DNA from: Tsukamurella tyrosinosolvens
Lineage (GTDB): Bacteria > Actinomycetota > Actinomycetes > Mycobacteriales > Mycobacteriaceae
DNA: 64,000 nt
Direction of reading: 5' to 3'
NCBI RefSeq assembly: GCF_900104775.1
Contig: NZ_FNSA01000003.1
Location: 3,162,001-3,226,000 of the forward strand
Shown in pieces: positions 25,823-34,626 of this stretch; the first letter of the stretch is position 1, and each line of letters begins with the position of its first letter. Below the pieces are notes generated by a model. It saw only the letters and a program-made list of their open reading frames with translations, was not told the DNA's origin and made no database searches. The translations under genes were made by a program, and so were the position numbers.

Positions 25823-25850
25823 CATATCTCTGACTAAGGTCAGAGATATG
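25823..25850. promoter_or_regulatory. 28-bp perfect inverted repeat over the start codon of a MarR-GNAT gene
   Basis: CATATCTCTGAC at 25823-25834 is the exact reverse complement of GTCAGAGATATG at 25839-25850, with a four-base spacer TAAG. The last three bases are the start codon of the MarR-GNAT gene, and the aldo/keto reductase starts 45 bases to the left. It is a strong candidate operator for autoregulation by the MarR domain and perhaps control of the reductase. Confidence 0.7.
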
Positions 25851-26732
25851 ACGGAGGATGTCGCGCAGGTACGGCGGTTCAATCGGGCGGTCACACAGCG
25901 GCTGGGCGTGCTGCAGGACCGCTACCTCGCGCGGGACCGGCCGCTGGGGCAGGCCCGGCTGCTGTGGGAGATCGGCCGCACCGGCGGCGGCGCGGACGTC
26001 CGCGACCTGCGCGCCCGCCTCGACCTCGACTCGGGATACCTCAGCCGGCTCCTGCGCGCGCTCGAGGCGGACGGTCTGGTCACCGTCGAGCAGGACGACG
26101 GTGACGGCCGGGTCCGGACCGCGCGGGTCACCGCCGCGGGCGCCGCGGAGTACGCCGAGCTCGAGTCCCGGTCCGAGGACGCCGCGCACGCGCTGCTCGA
26201 TCCCCTTTCTGCGGGCCAGCGGGGGCGGCTCGTCGCGGCGATGGCCGAGGTGGAGCGGCTGCTCGTCGCCTCGCTGGTGCGGGTCGAGGAGGCGGACGCG
26301 CAGTCGCCCGCCGGACGATTCGCGGCGCGCGAGTACTACGCCGAACTCGGGGCTCGGCTCCAGGACGGCTTCGATCCGGGCGTCGGCGGCGCGATCAGGG
26401 ACGCGTCGATCACCCCGCCCGCGGGGCTGCTGCTCGTCGCGACGCTCCGCGAGGAGACCGTCGGCTGCGGCGCGCTCACGTTCCAGGACGACGGGTTCGC
26501 CGAGGTCAAGCGCGTCTGGGCTGCGCCCTCGGTCCGCGGTCTCGGTCTCGGCCAGCGACTCATGGCCGACCTGGAGGACCGCGCCCGCGCCGCGGGCGTG
26601 CGCGCCCTGCGGCTGGACACCAATGGCGCGCTCACCGAGGCGATAGCGCTGTACCGGAAGCTCGGCTACCGCGAGATCGAGCGGTACAACGACAACCCGT
26701 ACGCGCAACACTGGTTCGCCAAGGAGCTCTGA
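25848..26732 (+). CDS. MarR-GNAT fusion: regulator joined to N-acetyltransferase
   Basis: 294 residues. The first ~145 form a MarR winged helix (RDLRARLDLDSGYLSRLLRA, then DGLVTVEQDDGDGRVRTARV). The last ~150 form a GNAT domain with the acetyl-CoA loop VRGLGLGQRLMADLE and LYRKLGYREIERYNDNP at the end. Such fusions are widespread in actinobacteria, and the small molecule acetylated is generally unknown. Translation appears leaderless or nearly so, because the ATG sits at the end of the operator palindrome. An open frame continues far upstream but is the shadow of opposite-strand genes. Confidence 0.85.
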   Translation: MTEDVAQVRRFNRAVTQRLGVLQDRYLARDRPLGQARLLWEIGRTGGGADVRDLRARLDLDSGYLSRLLRALEADGLVTVEQDDGDGRVRTARVTAAGAAEYAELESRSEDAAHALLDPLSAGQRGRLVAAMAEVERLLVASLVRVEEADAQSPAGRFAAREYYAELGARLQDGFDPGVGGAIRDASITPPAGLLLVATLREETVGCGALTFQDDGFAEVKRVWAAPSVRGLGLGQRLMADLEDRARAAGVRALRLDTNGALTEAIALYRKLGYREIERYNDNPYAQHWFAKEL

Positions 26733-26965
26733 CGACCGTCCGAGCGCCCACGAGGGCCCGGACGCCGAACCAGTCGATCACCGAGATTCAAATCCGCGGC
26801 GCGCTCCGGCGGGTGGCGCAATAGCGGCCCACCGCCGGGAAGTCCCAGTTCGGAGCCCCCGCGAGCGCGGGCCGACCGGCGGAATCCCGCGCCGACGCCG
26901 GTCCTTCGCCGAGGCACCCTCCCGAGGTCGGCCGGACCCGGCCGACCTGTTCCTATCGTTGCCGC

Positions 26966-27691
26966 ATGCCAGCGACCGACCGCCCGATCCGCGCCGACTC
27001 CGCGCGCATCGTCGCCGACGTCCTGCGCCAGGCGATCCACGACGGCACCTACCGCGGGACCCTGCCCGGCGAGGACGACCTCGGCGCCCAGTTCTCCGTC
27101 TCCCGGGGCACCGTCCGCGAGGCCCTGTCGATCCTGCGCGACGAGGGTTGGATCCGCCGCGGCCCACGTGTGGGTACCGAGGTCATCGCCCGCACCGTCG
27201 ACCACGGGCTCGACAGCCTGCGCGGGCTCCGCGAGACCCTCTCGCTGCACGGCGAGGTCCGTAATCGCGTGCGGACCGCCACCCGGCTCGTGCCGCCCCC
27301 GATCGTCGCCGAGAAGCTCGGCATCCCGCGCGGCGAGGAGGCCGTGTACCTGGAGCGGCTGCGCTACCTGGACGACGAGCCCATCAGCCTGGACCTCACC
27401 TACCTGGTCTCCGATGTCGGCGACCTGCTTCTGGAGCAGGACCTCGAGAACGAGGACGTCTTCCCGCTGATCGAGGCCGTCACGGGGCATCGCCTCGGCA
27501 CCAGCGACTACTGCCTGACCGCCGCGGCGGCCGATCCGCACACCGCCGCGAACCTGGAGATCGCCACCGGCTCGCCGCTCCTGCTCTACGAGCGCCTCAC
27601 CCACCTCGAGGGCGGCCGCCCCGTCGACCTCGAGTACATCCGCATCCGATCCGACCGGATCACCCTGCGCGGCACCCTGCACCGCGACTGA
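26966..27691 (+). CDS. GntR-family regulator (HutC/UTRA type)
   Basis: 241 residues. The N-terminal winged helix is ILVADVLRQAIHDGTY-like in form, here read as IVADVLRQAIHDGTYRGTLP, followed by QFSVSRGTVREALSILRDEG. The C-terminal UTRA ligand domain contains GEEAVYLERLRYLDDEPISL and PLLLYERLTHLEGGRPVDLE. It is the first gene of a six-gene plus-strand operon and probably its local regulator. The 232 bases before it contain no gene that I can support. Confidence 0.86.
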   Translation: MPATDRPIRADSARIVADVLRQAIHDGTYRGTLPGEDDLGAQFSVSRGTVREALSILRDEGWIRRGPRVGTEVIARTVDHGLDSLRGLRETLSLHGEVRNRVRTATRLVPPPIVAEKLGIPRGEEAVYLERLRYLDDEPISLDLTYLVSDVGDLLLEQDLENEDVFPLIEAVTGHRLGTSDYCLTAAAADPHTAANLEIATGSPLLLYERLTHLEGGRPVDLEYIRIRSDRITLRGTLHRD

Positions 27692-27718
27692 CCGCCCCCG
27701 ACACGGAGGAACACACCC

Positions 27719-27946
27719 ATGGCACAGGTCGAACAGCGCGTCGACGTCCCCGTCACCATCGACGCCTCCCTCTGCATCGAGGGCTGCAACATCTGCATCG
27801 AGGCCTGCCCCCTCGACTCGCTCGCGCTCGACCCGAGCACCAACCGCGCCCACATGTACGTCGACGAGTGCTGGTACTGCGGGCCCTGCGCCGCGCGCTG
27901 CCCGACCGGCGCCGTCACCGTCAACATGCCCTACCTCCTGCGATAG
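27719..27946 (+). CDS. Two-cluster 4Fe-4S ferredoxin (AprB-like partner)
   Basis: 75 residues. The first cluster motif is CIEGCNICIEACP (CxxxxCxxCxxxCP) and the second CWYCGPCAARCP (CxxCxxCxxxCP), giving eight cysteines for two clusters. GGAGG precedes the ATG. It would shuttle electrons to or from the flavoprotein encoded at the end of the operon, like the beta subunit of adenylylsulfate reductase or fumarate-reductase-like pairs. It is shorter than AprB, which has a C-terminal tail. Confidence 0.85.
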   Translation: MAQVEQRVDVPVTIDASLCIEGCNICIEACPLDSLALDPSTNRAHMYVDECWYCGPCAARCPTGAVTVNMPYLLR

Positions 27947-27975
27947 CCCCGCCCAGCCCCCGGAGAACTCCAGCC

Positions 27976-29319
27976 ATGACACCCACCCTGCGCGCGGTCG
28001 CCGTCGTCGCCGCGACGGCCACCGCCCTCGCGTCCTGCTCGCTCGAGCCCGCGGCCGACGAGTCCACCCAGACCCTGGTGGTGGGCTACCAGTCCAAGAC
28101 CATCAACACCGTCACCGCGGGAACCCTGCTGCGCGCCAAGGGCTTCCTGGAGAAGCGCCTCGCCACCGTCGGGAAGTTCCGCGTCGACTGGCAGGATTTC
28201 GACACCGGTGCCCCGATCACGAGCGGCATGCTCGCCGGCAAGATCCAGATCGGATCGATGGGCGACTACCCCCTCCTGATCAACGGATCCCGCGCGCAGT
28301 CGAGCCCCGAGACCGAGACGGCGATGCTCTCGGTCACCGGGTCGAGCGCGCGGGGCGCCCTCAACTCGGTGGTGGTCTCCCCCGGTTCCCCGCTGCGCTC
28401 CCTGGTCGACCTGCGCGGCAAGCAGGTCTCCGCGTCCGTCGGCTCCGCCGGGCACGGCACCCTCGTCGCCGCGCTGAGCCGCGCGGGCCTCAGCACCGCC
28501 GATGTCACCGTCGTGAACCAGCAGCCGCAGGTCGGGGCGAGCGCGCTCGAATCCGGCCAGGTCCAGGCGCTGGCGCAGTTCGTCGCCTGGCCCGGCCTCC
28601 TCGTCCACCAGGGCAAGGCGCGCCTGCTCTACGACGGCGGCGAGCTGAACACCCCCACGCTGCACGGGGTCGTCGCCAACACGAAGTACGCCGCGTCGCA
28701 CCCGGATGTGGTGCGCGCCTTCCTCGAGGCGCAACTCGACGCGACGGACTTCCAGCGCGAGCACCCGCTCGAGGCCGCGCAGGACGTCGCGCAGGCCAGC
28801 GGCCTGCCCGCCGAGGTCGTCTACCAGTACAACGGGCCGGGCGGCACCGACCCCAACCCCACGCTCACCGCGCCACTCATCGGAGCTCTCAAGGGCGACA
28901 TCGGGTACCTGCAGTCGATCGGCCAGTTCGGCACGCCGCTCGACGTCGACCGGTTCGTCGACCCGAAGCCCCTCGCCGAGGCACAGGCCGCGCGCGGCGG
29001 ATTCCGATACGACGCCGCCACCCCCGCGCCGAGGCCGTCCGCGGAGATCTGGTTCGACGGCGCCGACGCCACCGAGGCCGCGCCCGACGCGACGGCGTTG
29101 ATCCGCACGCTCGCCACGACCGACCGGAAGGTCCGCGCCGCCTACGTCTCGGATGCGCTCACCGGAACCCGCTGGTACGCCGACCAATCGCTGTGGCTGC
29201 GCGACGGCGCGGCGCTCGTCCCCTTCGCGGGCCCCGACGCCCGCGACCGCTACCGCGCGGAGCACCCCGGCGCCGTCCCCGTCGAGTACCGCGCCCTCCT
29301 CGAGGAGGCCCGACGGTGA
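27976..29319 (+). CDS. ABC transporter substrate-binding lipoprotein (SsuA/TauA-like)
   Basis: 447 residues. A signal peptide ends in the lipobox ALASCS, giving a lipid-anchored protein outside the membrane. The body has the sulfonate/nitrate/thiamine-precursor binding-protein pattern: VVGYQSKTINTVTAG, QIGSMGDYPLLING, and SLVDLRGKQVSASVGSAGHG. A C-terminal extension of roughly 100 residues beyond the usual SsuA fold (from about residue 345) is unusual. GTGA overlap links it to the permease gene. The ligand is likely a sulfonate-type or similar small anion, by family only. Confidence 0.83.
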   Translation: MTPTLRAVAVVAATATALASCSLEPAADESTQTLVVGYQSKTINTVTAGTLLRAKGFLEKRLATVGKFRVDWQDFDTGAPITSGMLAGKIQIGSMGDYPLLINGSRAQSSPETETAMLSVTGSSARGALNSVVVSPGSPLRSLVDLRGKQVSASVGSAGHGTLVAALSRAGLSTADVTVVNQQPQVGASALESGQVQALAQFVAWPGLLVHQGKARLLYDGGELNTPTLHGVVANTKYAASHPDVVRAFLEAQLDATDFQREHPLEAAQDVAQASGLPAEVVYQYNGPGGTDPNPTLTAPLIGALKGDIGYLQSIGQFGTPLDVDRFVDPKPLAEAQAARGGFRYDAATPAPRPSAEIWFDGADATEAAPDATALIRTLATTDRKVRAAYVSDALTGTRWYADQSLWLRDGAALVPFAGPDARDRYRAEHPGAVPVEYRALLEEARR

Positions 29320-30155
29320 CCGCCCTCGACTCGCTCCCCGCCGCGGCGCTCCGGCGGCCGGCCACGGCCCCCGCCCGCCGGGCCGTTCTCCCTGCCTGGC
29401 CGGTCCGGATCGCGGTGGCCGCCGCCGCGATCGGCGTCTGGCAGCTGCTCACCACCCAGCACGTGGCGCTCGTCTGGATCCGGTTCGACACTCTGCCCTC
29501 GGCGAGCGCCGTCGCCGAGCGGTTCGCGCAGTCGGTGCGCACCGGCGAGTACTGGCTGGACCTCGCACAGTCGCTGATCCGCATCGGCACGGGCTTCGCG
29601 GTCGCCGCGGTGCTCGGCATCGCCGCCGGCGTCGCGCTGGGCCGCTCCCGCGCCGCCGAGCTGACCGTCGGGACCCTGCTCGAGATCGCCCGCCCCGTCC
29701 CCGCGATCGCGCTCGTGCCGGTCATGATCCTGCTACTCCCGTCGTCCGAGGCGGGCATGGTCGCGATCACCGCGACGGCCGCGTTCTTCCCCATCGCGGT
29801 GAGCGTGCGGCACGCCGTCCGCGCCCTCCCGACCGTGTGGGAGGACTCCGTGCGCACCCAGGGCGGCGGAGATCTCGCGGTGCTGTGGCGCGTCGTGCTC
29901 CCTGGCTCGCTGCCGGGCGTCTTCTCCGGACTGTCCGTCGGCGTGGGCGTCGCGTGGATCTGCCTCGTCTCCGCGGAGATGATCTCCGGGCGCCTCGGGG
30001 TGGGCTACCGCACGTGGCAGTCGTACACACTCGTCGACTACCCCGCGGTGTTCGTCGGCATGCTGACGATCGGCGTGCTCGGCTTCCTGACCTCGGCCGT
30101 CATCGAACTGGCCGGCCGCCGGGTCACCCGCTGGCTGCCGCGGGGCGACCGATGA
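29316..30155 (+). CDS. ABC transporter permease (SsuC/TauC-like)
   Basis: 279 residues with about six transmembrane helices. The permease-ATPase coupling loop is VRTQGGGDLAVLWRVVLPGSLPGVFSGL, shown here for the EAA-like element (GGGDLAVLWRVVLPGSLP). GTG start overlaps the lipoprotein stop and its own stop overlaps the ATPase start. It moves the ligand delivered by the lipoprotein. Confidence 0.88.
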   Translation: MTALDSLPAAALRRPATAPARRAVLPAWPVRIAVAAAAIGVWQLLTTQHVALVWIRFDTLPSASAVAERFAQSVRTGEYWLDLAQSLIRIGTGFAVAAVLGIAAGVALGRSRAAELTVGTLLEIARPVPAIALVPVMILLLPSSEAGMVAITATAAFFPIAVSVRHAVRALPTVWEDSVRTQGGGDLAVLWRVVLPGSLPGVFSGLSVGVGVAWICLVSAEMISGRLGVGYRTWQSYTLVDYPAVFVGMLTIGVLGFLTSAVIELAGRRVTRWLPRGDR

Positions 30156-30904
30156 GCGCGCCGGCGGTCAGCCCGCCCGTGCAGCGCGACGGGCTGCGAC
30201 TGAGACTCGACGCCGTCGACCTCGGCTACCGCGGCGCGACCGCCGTGCGCGCGCTCGACCTCACCGTCGGGCCCGGCGAACGCCTGGTCCTGACGGGCCC
30301 GTCGGGCTGCGGCAAGTCGACGGTGCTGCGCGCGCTCGCCGGGCTGCTCCGCGCCGATTCCGGCGTCGTCCTCGCCGACGGTGCGCCCGTGACCGGTCCG
30401 GATCGCGACCGCGCCATGGTCTTCCAGGAGGACGCCCTGCTGCCGTGGCGCACCGTCGAGAACAACGTGCGGCTCGCGCTCGCGCTGCGGGGCGTGGCCC
30501 GGCACCGTCGCTCCGACGAGGCCCGACGGTGGCTCGCCGAGGTCGGCCTGACCGCCTACGCGAAGCACCTGCCCCGCGAGCTGTCCGGCGGCATGCGACA
30601 GCGGGTCCAGCTCGCCCGCGGCCTCGCCGGTGCGCCCCGCGCCGTGCTCATGGACGAGCCCTTCGGCGCCCTCGACGCGCAGACGCGCGGCGACATGCAG
30701 CGGCTGCTGCTGCGCACCCTCGACGCCCACCCCGCCACCGTCGTCTTCGTCACCCACGACGTGGACGAGGCGATCCTGCTCGGCGACCGCATCGTCGTCC
30801 TGGGCCGCCGCGGCGAGCCCGTCCGCGCGTCCTTCGACGTGCGCCGCGCGCCGTCGTCCTCCGCCCTGCGCGCGGGCGTCGTCGACGCCCTCACCGACCG
30901 CTGA
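30152..30904 (+). CDS. ABC transporter ATP-binding protein (SsuB/TauB-like)
   Basis: 250 residues. Walker A is GPSGCGKST, the signature motif LSGGMRQRVQLARGLA, Walker B AVLMDEPFGALDAQT, and the switch histidine lies in VFVTHDVDEA. The Q-loop reads VFQEDALLPWRTV. It powers the import system formed with the two preceding genes. Confidence 0.93.
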   Translation: MSAPAVSPPVQRDGLRLRLDAVDLGYRGATAVRALDLTVGPGERLVLTGPSGCGKSTVLRALAGLLRADSGVVLADGAPVTGPDRDRAMVFQEDALLPWRTVENNVRLALALRGVARHRRSDEARRWLAEVGLTAYAKHLPRELSGGMRQRVQLARGLAGAPRAVLMDEPFGALDAQTRGDMQRLLLRTLDAHPATVVFVTHDVDEAILLGDRIVVLGRRGEPVRASFDVRRAPSSSALRAGVVDALTDR

Positions 30905-30921
30905 CCAGCACCAGGAGTTCC

Positions 30922-33603
30922 ATGGACATCCCCGAGATCGCCGACCGCACCCGCCTGACCTGCGACGTGCTCGTGATCGGCGGCGGCACCGCCGGCACGA
31001 TGGCGGCGCTCACCGCGGCCGAGGCGGGCGCCGACGTGCTGCTGCTCGACAAGTCGCACGTGCGGCACTCGGGCGCGCTCGCGATGGGCATGGACGGCGT
31101 GAACAACGCCGTCATCCCCGGCAAGGCCGAGCCCGAGGACTACGTCGCCGAGATCACCCGCGCCAACGACGGCATCGTCAACCAGAACACCGTCTACCAG
31201 ACGGCGACCCGTGGCTTCGCGATGATCCAGCGCCTCGAGCGGTACGGCGTGAAGTTCGAGAAGGACGAGTACGGCGAGTACGCCGTGCGCCGCGTGCACC
31301 GCTCCGGCTCGTACGTGCTGCCGATGCCCGAGGGCAAGGACGTGAAGAAGGCGCTGTACCGGGTGCTGCGGCAGAAGAAGATGCGCGAGCGCATCCGGAT
31401 CGAGAACCGCGTGATGCCGGTGCGGGTGCTGACCACCGGCAGCGGGACCGAGCGGCGGGCCGTGGGCGCGGTCGCCTTCAACACGCGGACGGGGGAATTC
31501 GTCGAGATCCGCGCCGGCGCCGTGGTGCTGGCGACGGGGCCGTGCGGCCGCCTCGGCCTGCCCGCGTCGGGGTACCTCTACGGCACCTACGAGAACCCGG
31601 CGAACGCCGGCGACGGCTACGCGATGGCCTATCACGCGGGCGCCGAGCTCAGCGGCATCGAGTGCTTCCAGATCAATCCGCTGATCAAGGACTACAACGG
31701 GCCCGCGTGCGCCTACGTGGCGAACCCGTTCGGCGGCTACCAGGTGAACGCGCTCGGCGAGCGGTTCGTGGACTCGGACTACTGGTCCGGGCAGATGATC
31801 GCCGAGGTGCGCTCCGAGATCCATTCCGCGCGCGGGCCGATCTACCTCAAGGTCTCGCACCTGCCGGAGGAGACGCTCGGCGAGTTGGAGTCGATCCTGC
31901 ACACCACCGAGCGCCCGACGCGCGGCACCTTCCACGCGAACCGCGGCCACGACTACCGCACCCACGACATCGAGATGCACGTCTCCGAGATCGGCCTGTG
32001 CGGCGGGCATTCCGCGTCCGGCGTGTGGGTCGACGAGAACGCCCGCACTACCGTGCCCGGCCTGTACGCGGCGGGCGACCTGGCATGCGTGCCGCACAAC
32101 TACATGATCGGCGCGTTCGTCTTCGGCGAGCTCGCCGGGGCGGACGCGGTGCGGCACGCGCGAACGGTGGCGGCGGGCGGCGACGGCCTGGACGAGCAGA
32201 TCTCCGCGGCGCACGAGCTGATCTACGGCCCGGCGCGCAGGCCCGACGGTCCGCCGCAGCCCCAGGTCGAGTACAAGCTGCGGCGCTTCGTGAACGACTA
32301 CATCGCGCCGCCGAAGACGGCGCCGAAGCTGACCATCGCGATCGAGACCTTCGAGCGGATGCGCGGCGAGGTGGGCGGCCTCGGGGCGCGGACGCCGCAC
32401 GAGCTGATGCGGTGCGTGGAGGTCTCCTTCATCCGCGACTGCGCGGAGATGGCGGCGAAGGCCTCACTCGCGCGCACCGAATCCCGCTGGGGGCTCTACC
32501 ACGACCGCCCGGACCTGCCGGAGCGCGACGACGAGCGGTGGGGCCGGCACCTGAACCTGAGGGTGGGCGCCGACGGCGAGATGGAGTTCCTGACCCGGCC
32601 GGTGGCCCCGTACCTGGTGGCCGTGGACGAGTTCGACCACATCCCGGGGTCCGCGACGGCGGTCGAGGTGCTGGGTCCGCTGGCGGTGGCGCCGATCGGC
32701 GCGATCCCCGCCGCGGCCGAGCGGCCCGCCGTCGTGCCTGCGGTCTCGCCGCGGTTGCGCGAGCTGCTGGCGCTGGACGGCCCCTCCGTGGCGGAGCTCT
32801 CTCGTTTTCTGTCCGATCCGGACACGACGGTGCGGCGGAACGCCGTCACCTTCCTCGTCGAGGGCGCGCCGGACGGCTTCCTGGCGCCCCTCGCCGCCGC
32901 GCTCGGCGACGGGGACGCGGCGGTCCGGCGCGCGGCCGCCGCCGGGCTGATCGAGCTGGTGGAGGTGCTGCCGTCGGCGGACGGGCTGGCCGACTACCTC
33001 GGCTCCGCGGACGCCGTGGTGCGGGCGGCCATCGGGAATCTGCTGCGCTCGCTCAAGGCGGGGACGCCGGCGCAGTTCGCCGCGCTGAGCACCGACCCGG
33101 ATCACCGCGTGCGGGTCGTGGGCGTGAGCGGCCTGGTCGCGCACGACGACTGGGAGGCGCTCGCGCGGGCGATCACCGACGGGAACCGGGAAGTGCGGAT
33201 CGCGGCGGCCACGGGACTCGCCACGGTGGGCCGCGGCGGCGTCGACGCGGTGCGCGCCCTGGCCGCCGACCACGACCCGCTGGTCCGAGCGGCGGCCCTG
33301 GAGGCGGTCGGCGCCCTGGGCGATGCGACCGACGTGGACCTGCTCGATGCCGGCCTCGCCGATCGCGCGTGGCAGGTGCGGCAGGGGGCGGCGCGGGGCG
33401 CGGTCGCCCTGGGGCCCGACGGTGCCGTCGCCGCGCTCGAATCCGCCCTCGCCGACCCTCATCTGGACGTGCGCAAGGCAGCCGTCGTGACGCTGCGGAC
33501 GTGGCCCGGGGTACCGGCGGTCGCCGTCGCGCTCACCGCCGCGCTGGACGACTCCGACGCCGACGTCCGCGCCCACGCGCGGCTGGCGCTCGCCGCGGGG
33601 TGA
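30922..33603 (+). CDS. AprA/fumarate-reductase-like flavoprotein with C-terminal HEAT repeats
   Basis: 893 residues. Residues 15-44 form the FAD-binding Rossmann motif (VLVIGGGTAGTMAALTAAE); the FAD/substrate region includes HSGALAMGMDGVNNAV and GLYAAGDLACVPHNYMIGAF, as in AprA-like and FrdA/SdhA-like proteins. After about residue 610 come roughly nine helical repeats of 30 residues with DPDTTVRRNAV, DGDAAVRRAAA, DPDHRVRVVGV and similar, which is a HEAT/PBS-lyase-type solenoid. The partner electron carrier is probably the ferredoxin of the same operon. Its substrate is likely what the ABC system imports. The reaction is unknown. Confidence 0.8.
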   Translation: MDIPEIADRTRLTCDVLVIGGGTAGTMAALTAAEAGADVLLLDKSHVRHSGALAMGMDGVNNAVIPGKAEPEDYVAEITRANDGIVNQNTVYQTATRGFAMIQRLERYGVKFEKDEYGEYAVRRVHRSGSYVLPMPEGKDVKKALYRVLRQKKMRERIRIENRVMPVRVLTTGSGTERRAVGAVAFNTRTGEFVEIRAGAVVLATGPCGRLGLPASGYLYGTYENPANAGDGYAMAYHAGAELSGIECFQINPLIKDYNGPACAYVANPFGGYQVNALGERFVDSDYWSGQMIAEVRSEIHSARGPIYLKVSHLPEETLGELESILHTTERPTRGTFHANRGHDYRTHDIEMHVSEIGLCGGHSASGVWVDENARTTVPGLYAAGDLACVPHNYMIGAFVFGELAGADAVRHARTVAAGGDGLDEQISAAHELIYGPARRPDGPPQPQVEYKLRRFVNDYIAPPKTAPKLTIAIETFERMRGEVGGLGARTPHELMRCVEVSFIRDCAEMAAKASLARTESRWGLYHDRPDLPERDDERWGRHLNLRVGADGEMEFLTRPVAPYLVAVDEFDHIPGSATAVEVLGPLAVAPIGAIPAAAERPAVVPAVSPRLRELLALDGPSVAELSRFLSDPDTTVRRNAVTFLVEGAPDGFLAPLAAALGDGDAAVRRAAAAGLIELVEVLPSADGLADYLGSADAVVRAAIGNLLRSLKAGTPAQFAALSTDPDHRVRVVGVSGLVAHDDWEALARAITDGNREVRIAAATGLATVGRGGVDAVRALAADHDPLVRAAALEAVGALGDATDVDLLDAGLADRAWQVRQGAARGAVALGPDGAVAALESALADPHLDVRKAAVVTLRTWPGVPAVAVALTAALDDSDADVRAHARLALAAG

Positions 33604-33613
33604 CGACCCGCGA

Positions 33614-34204
33614 TCAGCCGGCCGAGGGGTGCGCGGTGACCGGGAGGCCGATCTCCAGCATGCGAACGATCGACGGCGGGGTGAGTAGGCGCAGCTCCCC
33701 CGCCGGTTCGGCCGGGGTGTAGCCCTCGAAGCTCCAGCGCAGCCAGGCGCCGTTCCAGCGGAGGAAGGCGTCCGTGCCGTCGGTGACCACGGCACCGTCG
33801 GGCGGCGTCGCGGTGACGGGTGCGTTCCCGGCCCGGCGTTCCGCGCGCAGCGTGCGGTCCATCGATTTCGGGGTGTTCTCGACGTCGGGGTTCGCGACGG
33901 CCCAGAGTCGCTTGAACGCGCGGTAGTCGGCGTTGCGGCACTCGCCGCACGGGCGATGACCGGCGGCGTAGGCGGTGGCCTCGTCGAAGAGGAAGAGCTG
34001 GGTGTACTTGCGGGGCTCGGGTTGCCGCGGGGAGCGGTAGCGGCCGTTGAAGTCGAGCCGGCACGCGATCCACATGGCGTTCGCGTGCTCGCGGACGACG
34101 GTGCCGGATTCGTCGTGCAGGATTCCGCGGTTACCCAGGAAAACACCGCGGGCCGGATCGGCGACGATCCGGCCCCACGGGTCGACCCTGTTGCGCAGCG
34201 GCAT
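33614..34204 (-). CDS. Conserved hypothetical protein with Ada-like GHRPCGEC motif
   Basis: 196 residues from ATG at 34204; a longer frame upstream crosses the sufT fragment and is not coding. The centre has AYAAGHRPCGECRNADYRAF, which resembles the zinc-binding RPC-x-x-C motif of Ada-type proteins, though only one CxxC pair is visible. The N-terminus contains VDPWGRIVADPARGVFLGNR, and the C-terminus a beta-rich domain. It was the original downstream neighbour of sufT before the island entered. The function is unknown. Confidence 0.65.
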   Translation of the reverse strand: MPLRNRVDPWGRIVADPARGVFLGNRGILHDESGTVVREHANAMWIACRLDFNGRYRSPRQPEPRKYTQLFLFDEATAYAAGHRPCGECRNADYRAFKRLWAVANPDVENTPKSMDRTLRAERRAGNAPVTATPPDGAVVTDGTDAFLRWNGAWLRWSFEGYTPAEPAGELRLLTPPSIVRMLEIGLPVTAHPSAG

Positions 34205-34217
34205 CGCCGGCGCGGTC

Positions 34218-34305
34218 CTAGACGGTGAAGCCCAGGGCGCGCAGCTGCTCGCGGCCGTCGTCGGTGATCTTGTCCGGGCCCCACGGCGGCATCCAGACCC
34301 AGTTG
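34218..34305 (-). repeat. Left attachment repeat: displaced original 3' end of sufT (28 codons and stop)
   Basis: The minus strand of this stretch encodes NWVWMPPWGPDKITDD and so on to ALGFTV followed by TAG, identical in protein to the end of the intact sufT at 47103. It has no start codon and joins island sequence at 34306. Within the 86 shared bases (34220-34305) I count seven differences from the right copy; none alters an amino acid. It is the tail left behind when the island supplied a new one. Confidence 0.85.
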
Positions 34306-34626
34306 GGGGAACCTCCTTGGAACCAAAATACCGCTCTGAACATGGCTTTAGCCTATCCAAAGAGGCTCACCATGAGGCGAACTACGCACAAAACTCCGCA
34401 CAAAATTCGGCCACTGAAGAGGGCAGGGACCAATCAGGGGCACGTGGGTGATCCGGGGTGATAGCGGTAACCGAATCGATGGCCGATCAGGTACAGCCCA
34501 GGCCTTTTGCGGGACCACTCTCGCCTTCGTGAGGCGGGCGGCTGCTCGCTGAGCTTGCCAATCCACGCGGGACTGGATCTCCGACTTGCACTCTGTGGAC
34601 TCATTGTCCGCCCATCGAAATCGTAG
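34306..34626. other. Left end of the island, no gene recognised
   Basis: The stretch between the left attachment repeat and the first HTH frame contains no open frame that looks coding. Its notable content is the tandem 12-base motif at 34383-34406, which recurs near the right end. A/T content is visibly higher than in the core genes. Confidence 0.6.
34383..34410 (+). repeat. Tandem 12-base motif near left island end (possible recombinase arm sites)
   Basis: ACGCACAAAACT is followed directly by CCGCACAAAATT. The same unit occurs near the other island end at 46913-46924 (CCGCACAAAACT) with a partial second copy. The same orientation and terminal location fit arm-type binding sites of a tyrosine recombinase, an inference from position only. 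Confidence 0.45.

Noticed and set aside
23376-26732. An 1118-codon plus-strand frame suggesting a giant protein
   Set aside because: Only the last 294 codons, from 25848, look coding (MarR-GNAT). The rest lies opposite the acyl-CoA ligase and reductase genes and reads as a third-position shadow.
26810-26870. Imperfect GC-rich inverted repeat before the GntR gene as a riboswitch or structured RNA
   Set aside because: The stem is mismatched, short and typical of random high-GC sequence; no known riboswitch core was recognised.
30556-32400. A 614-codon minus-strand frame opposite the flavoprotein gene
   Set aside because: It is a histidine/arginine/valine-rich shadow; the plus strand encodes an obvious flavoprotein.
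32464-34326. A 620-codon minus-strand frame spanning the flavoprotein tail and the sufT fragment
   Set aside because: It is a mixed shadow sequence with no domain; the real minus-strand gene here is in another frame at 33614-34204.
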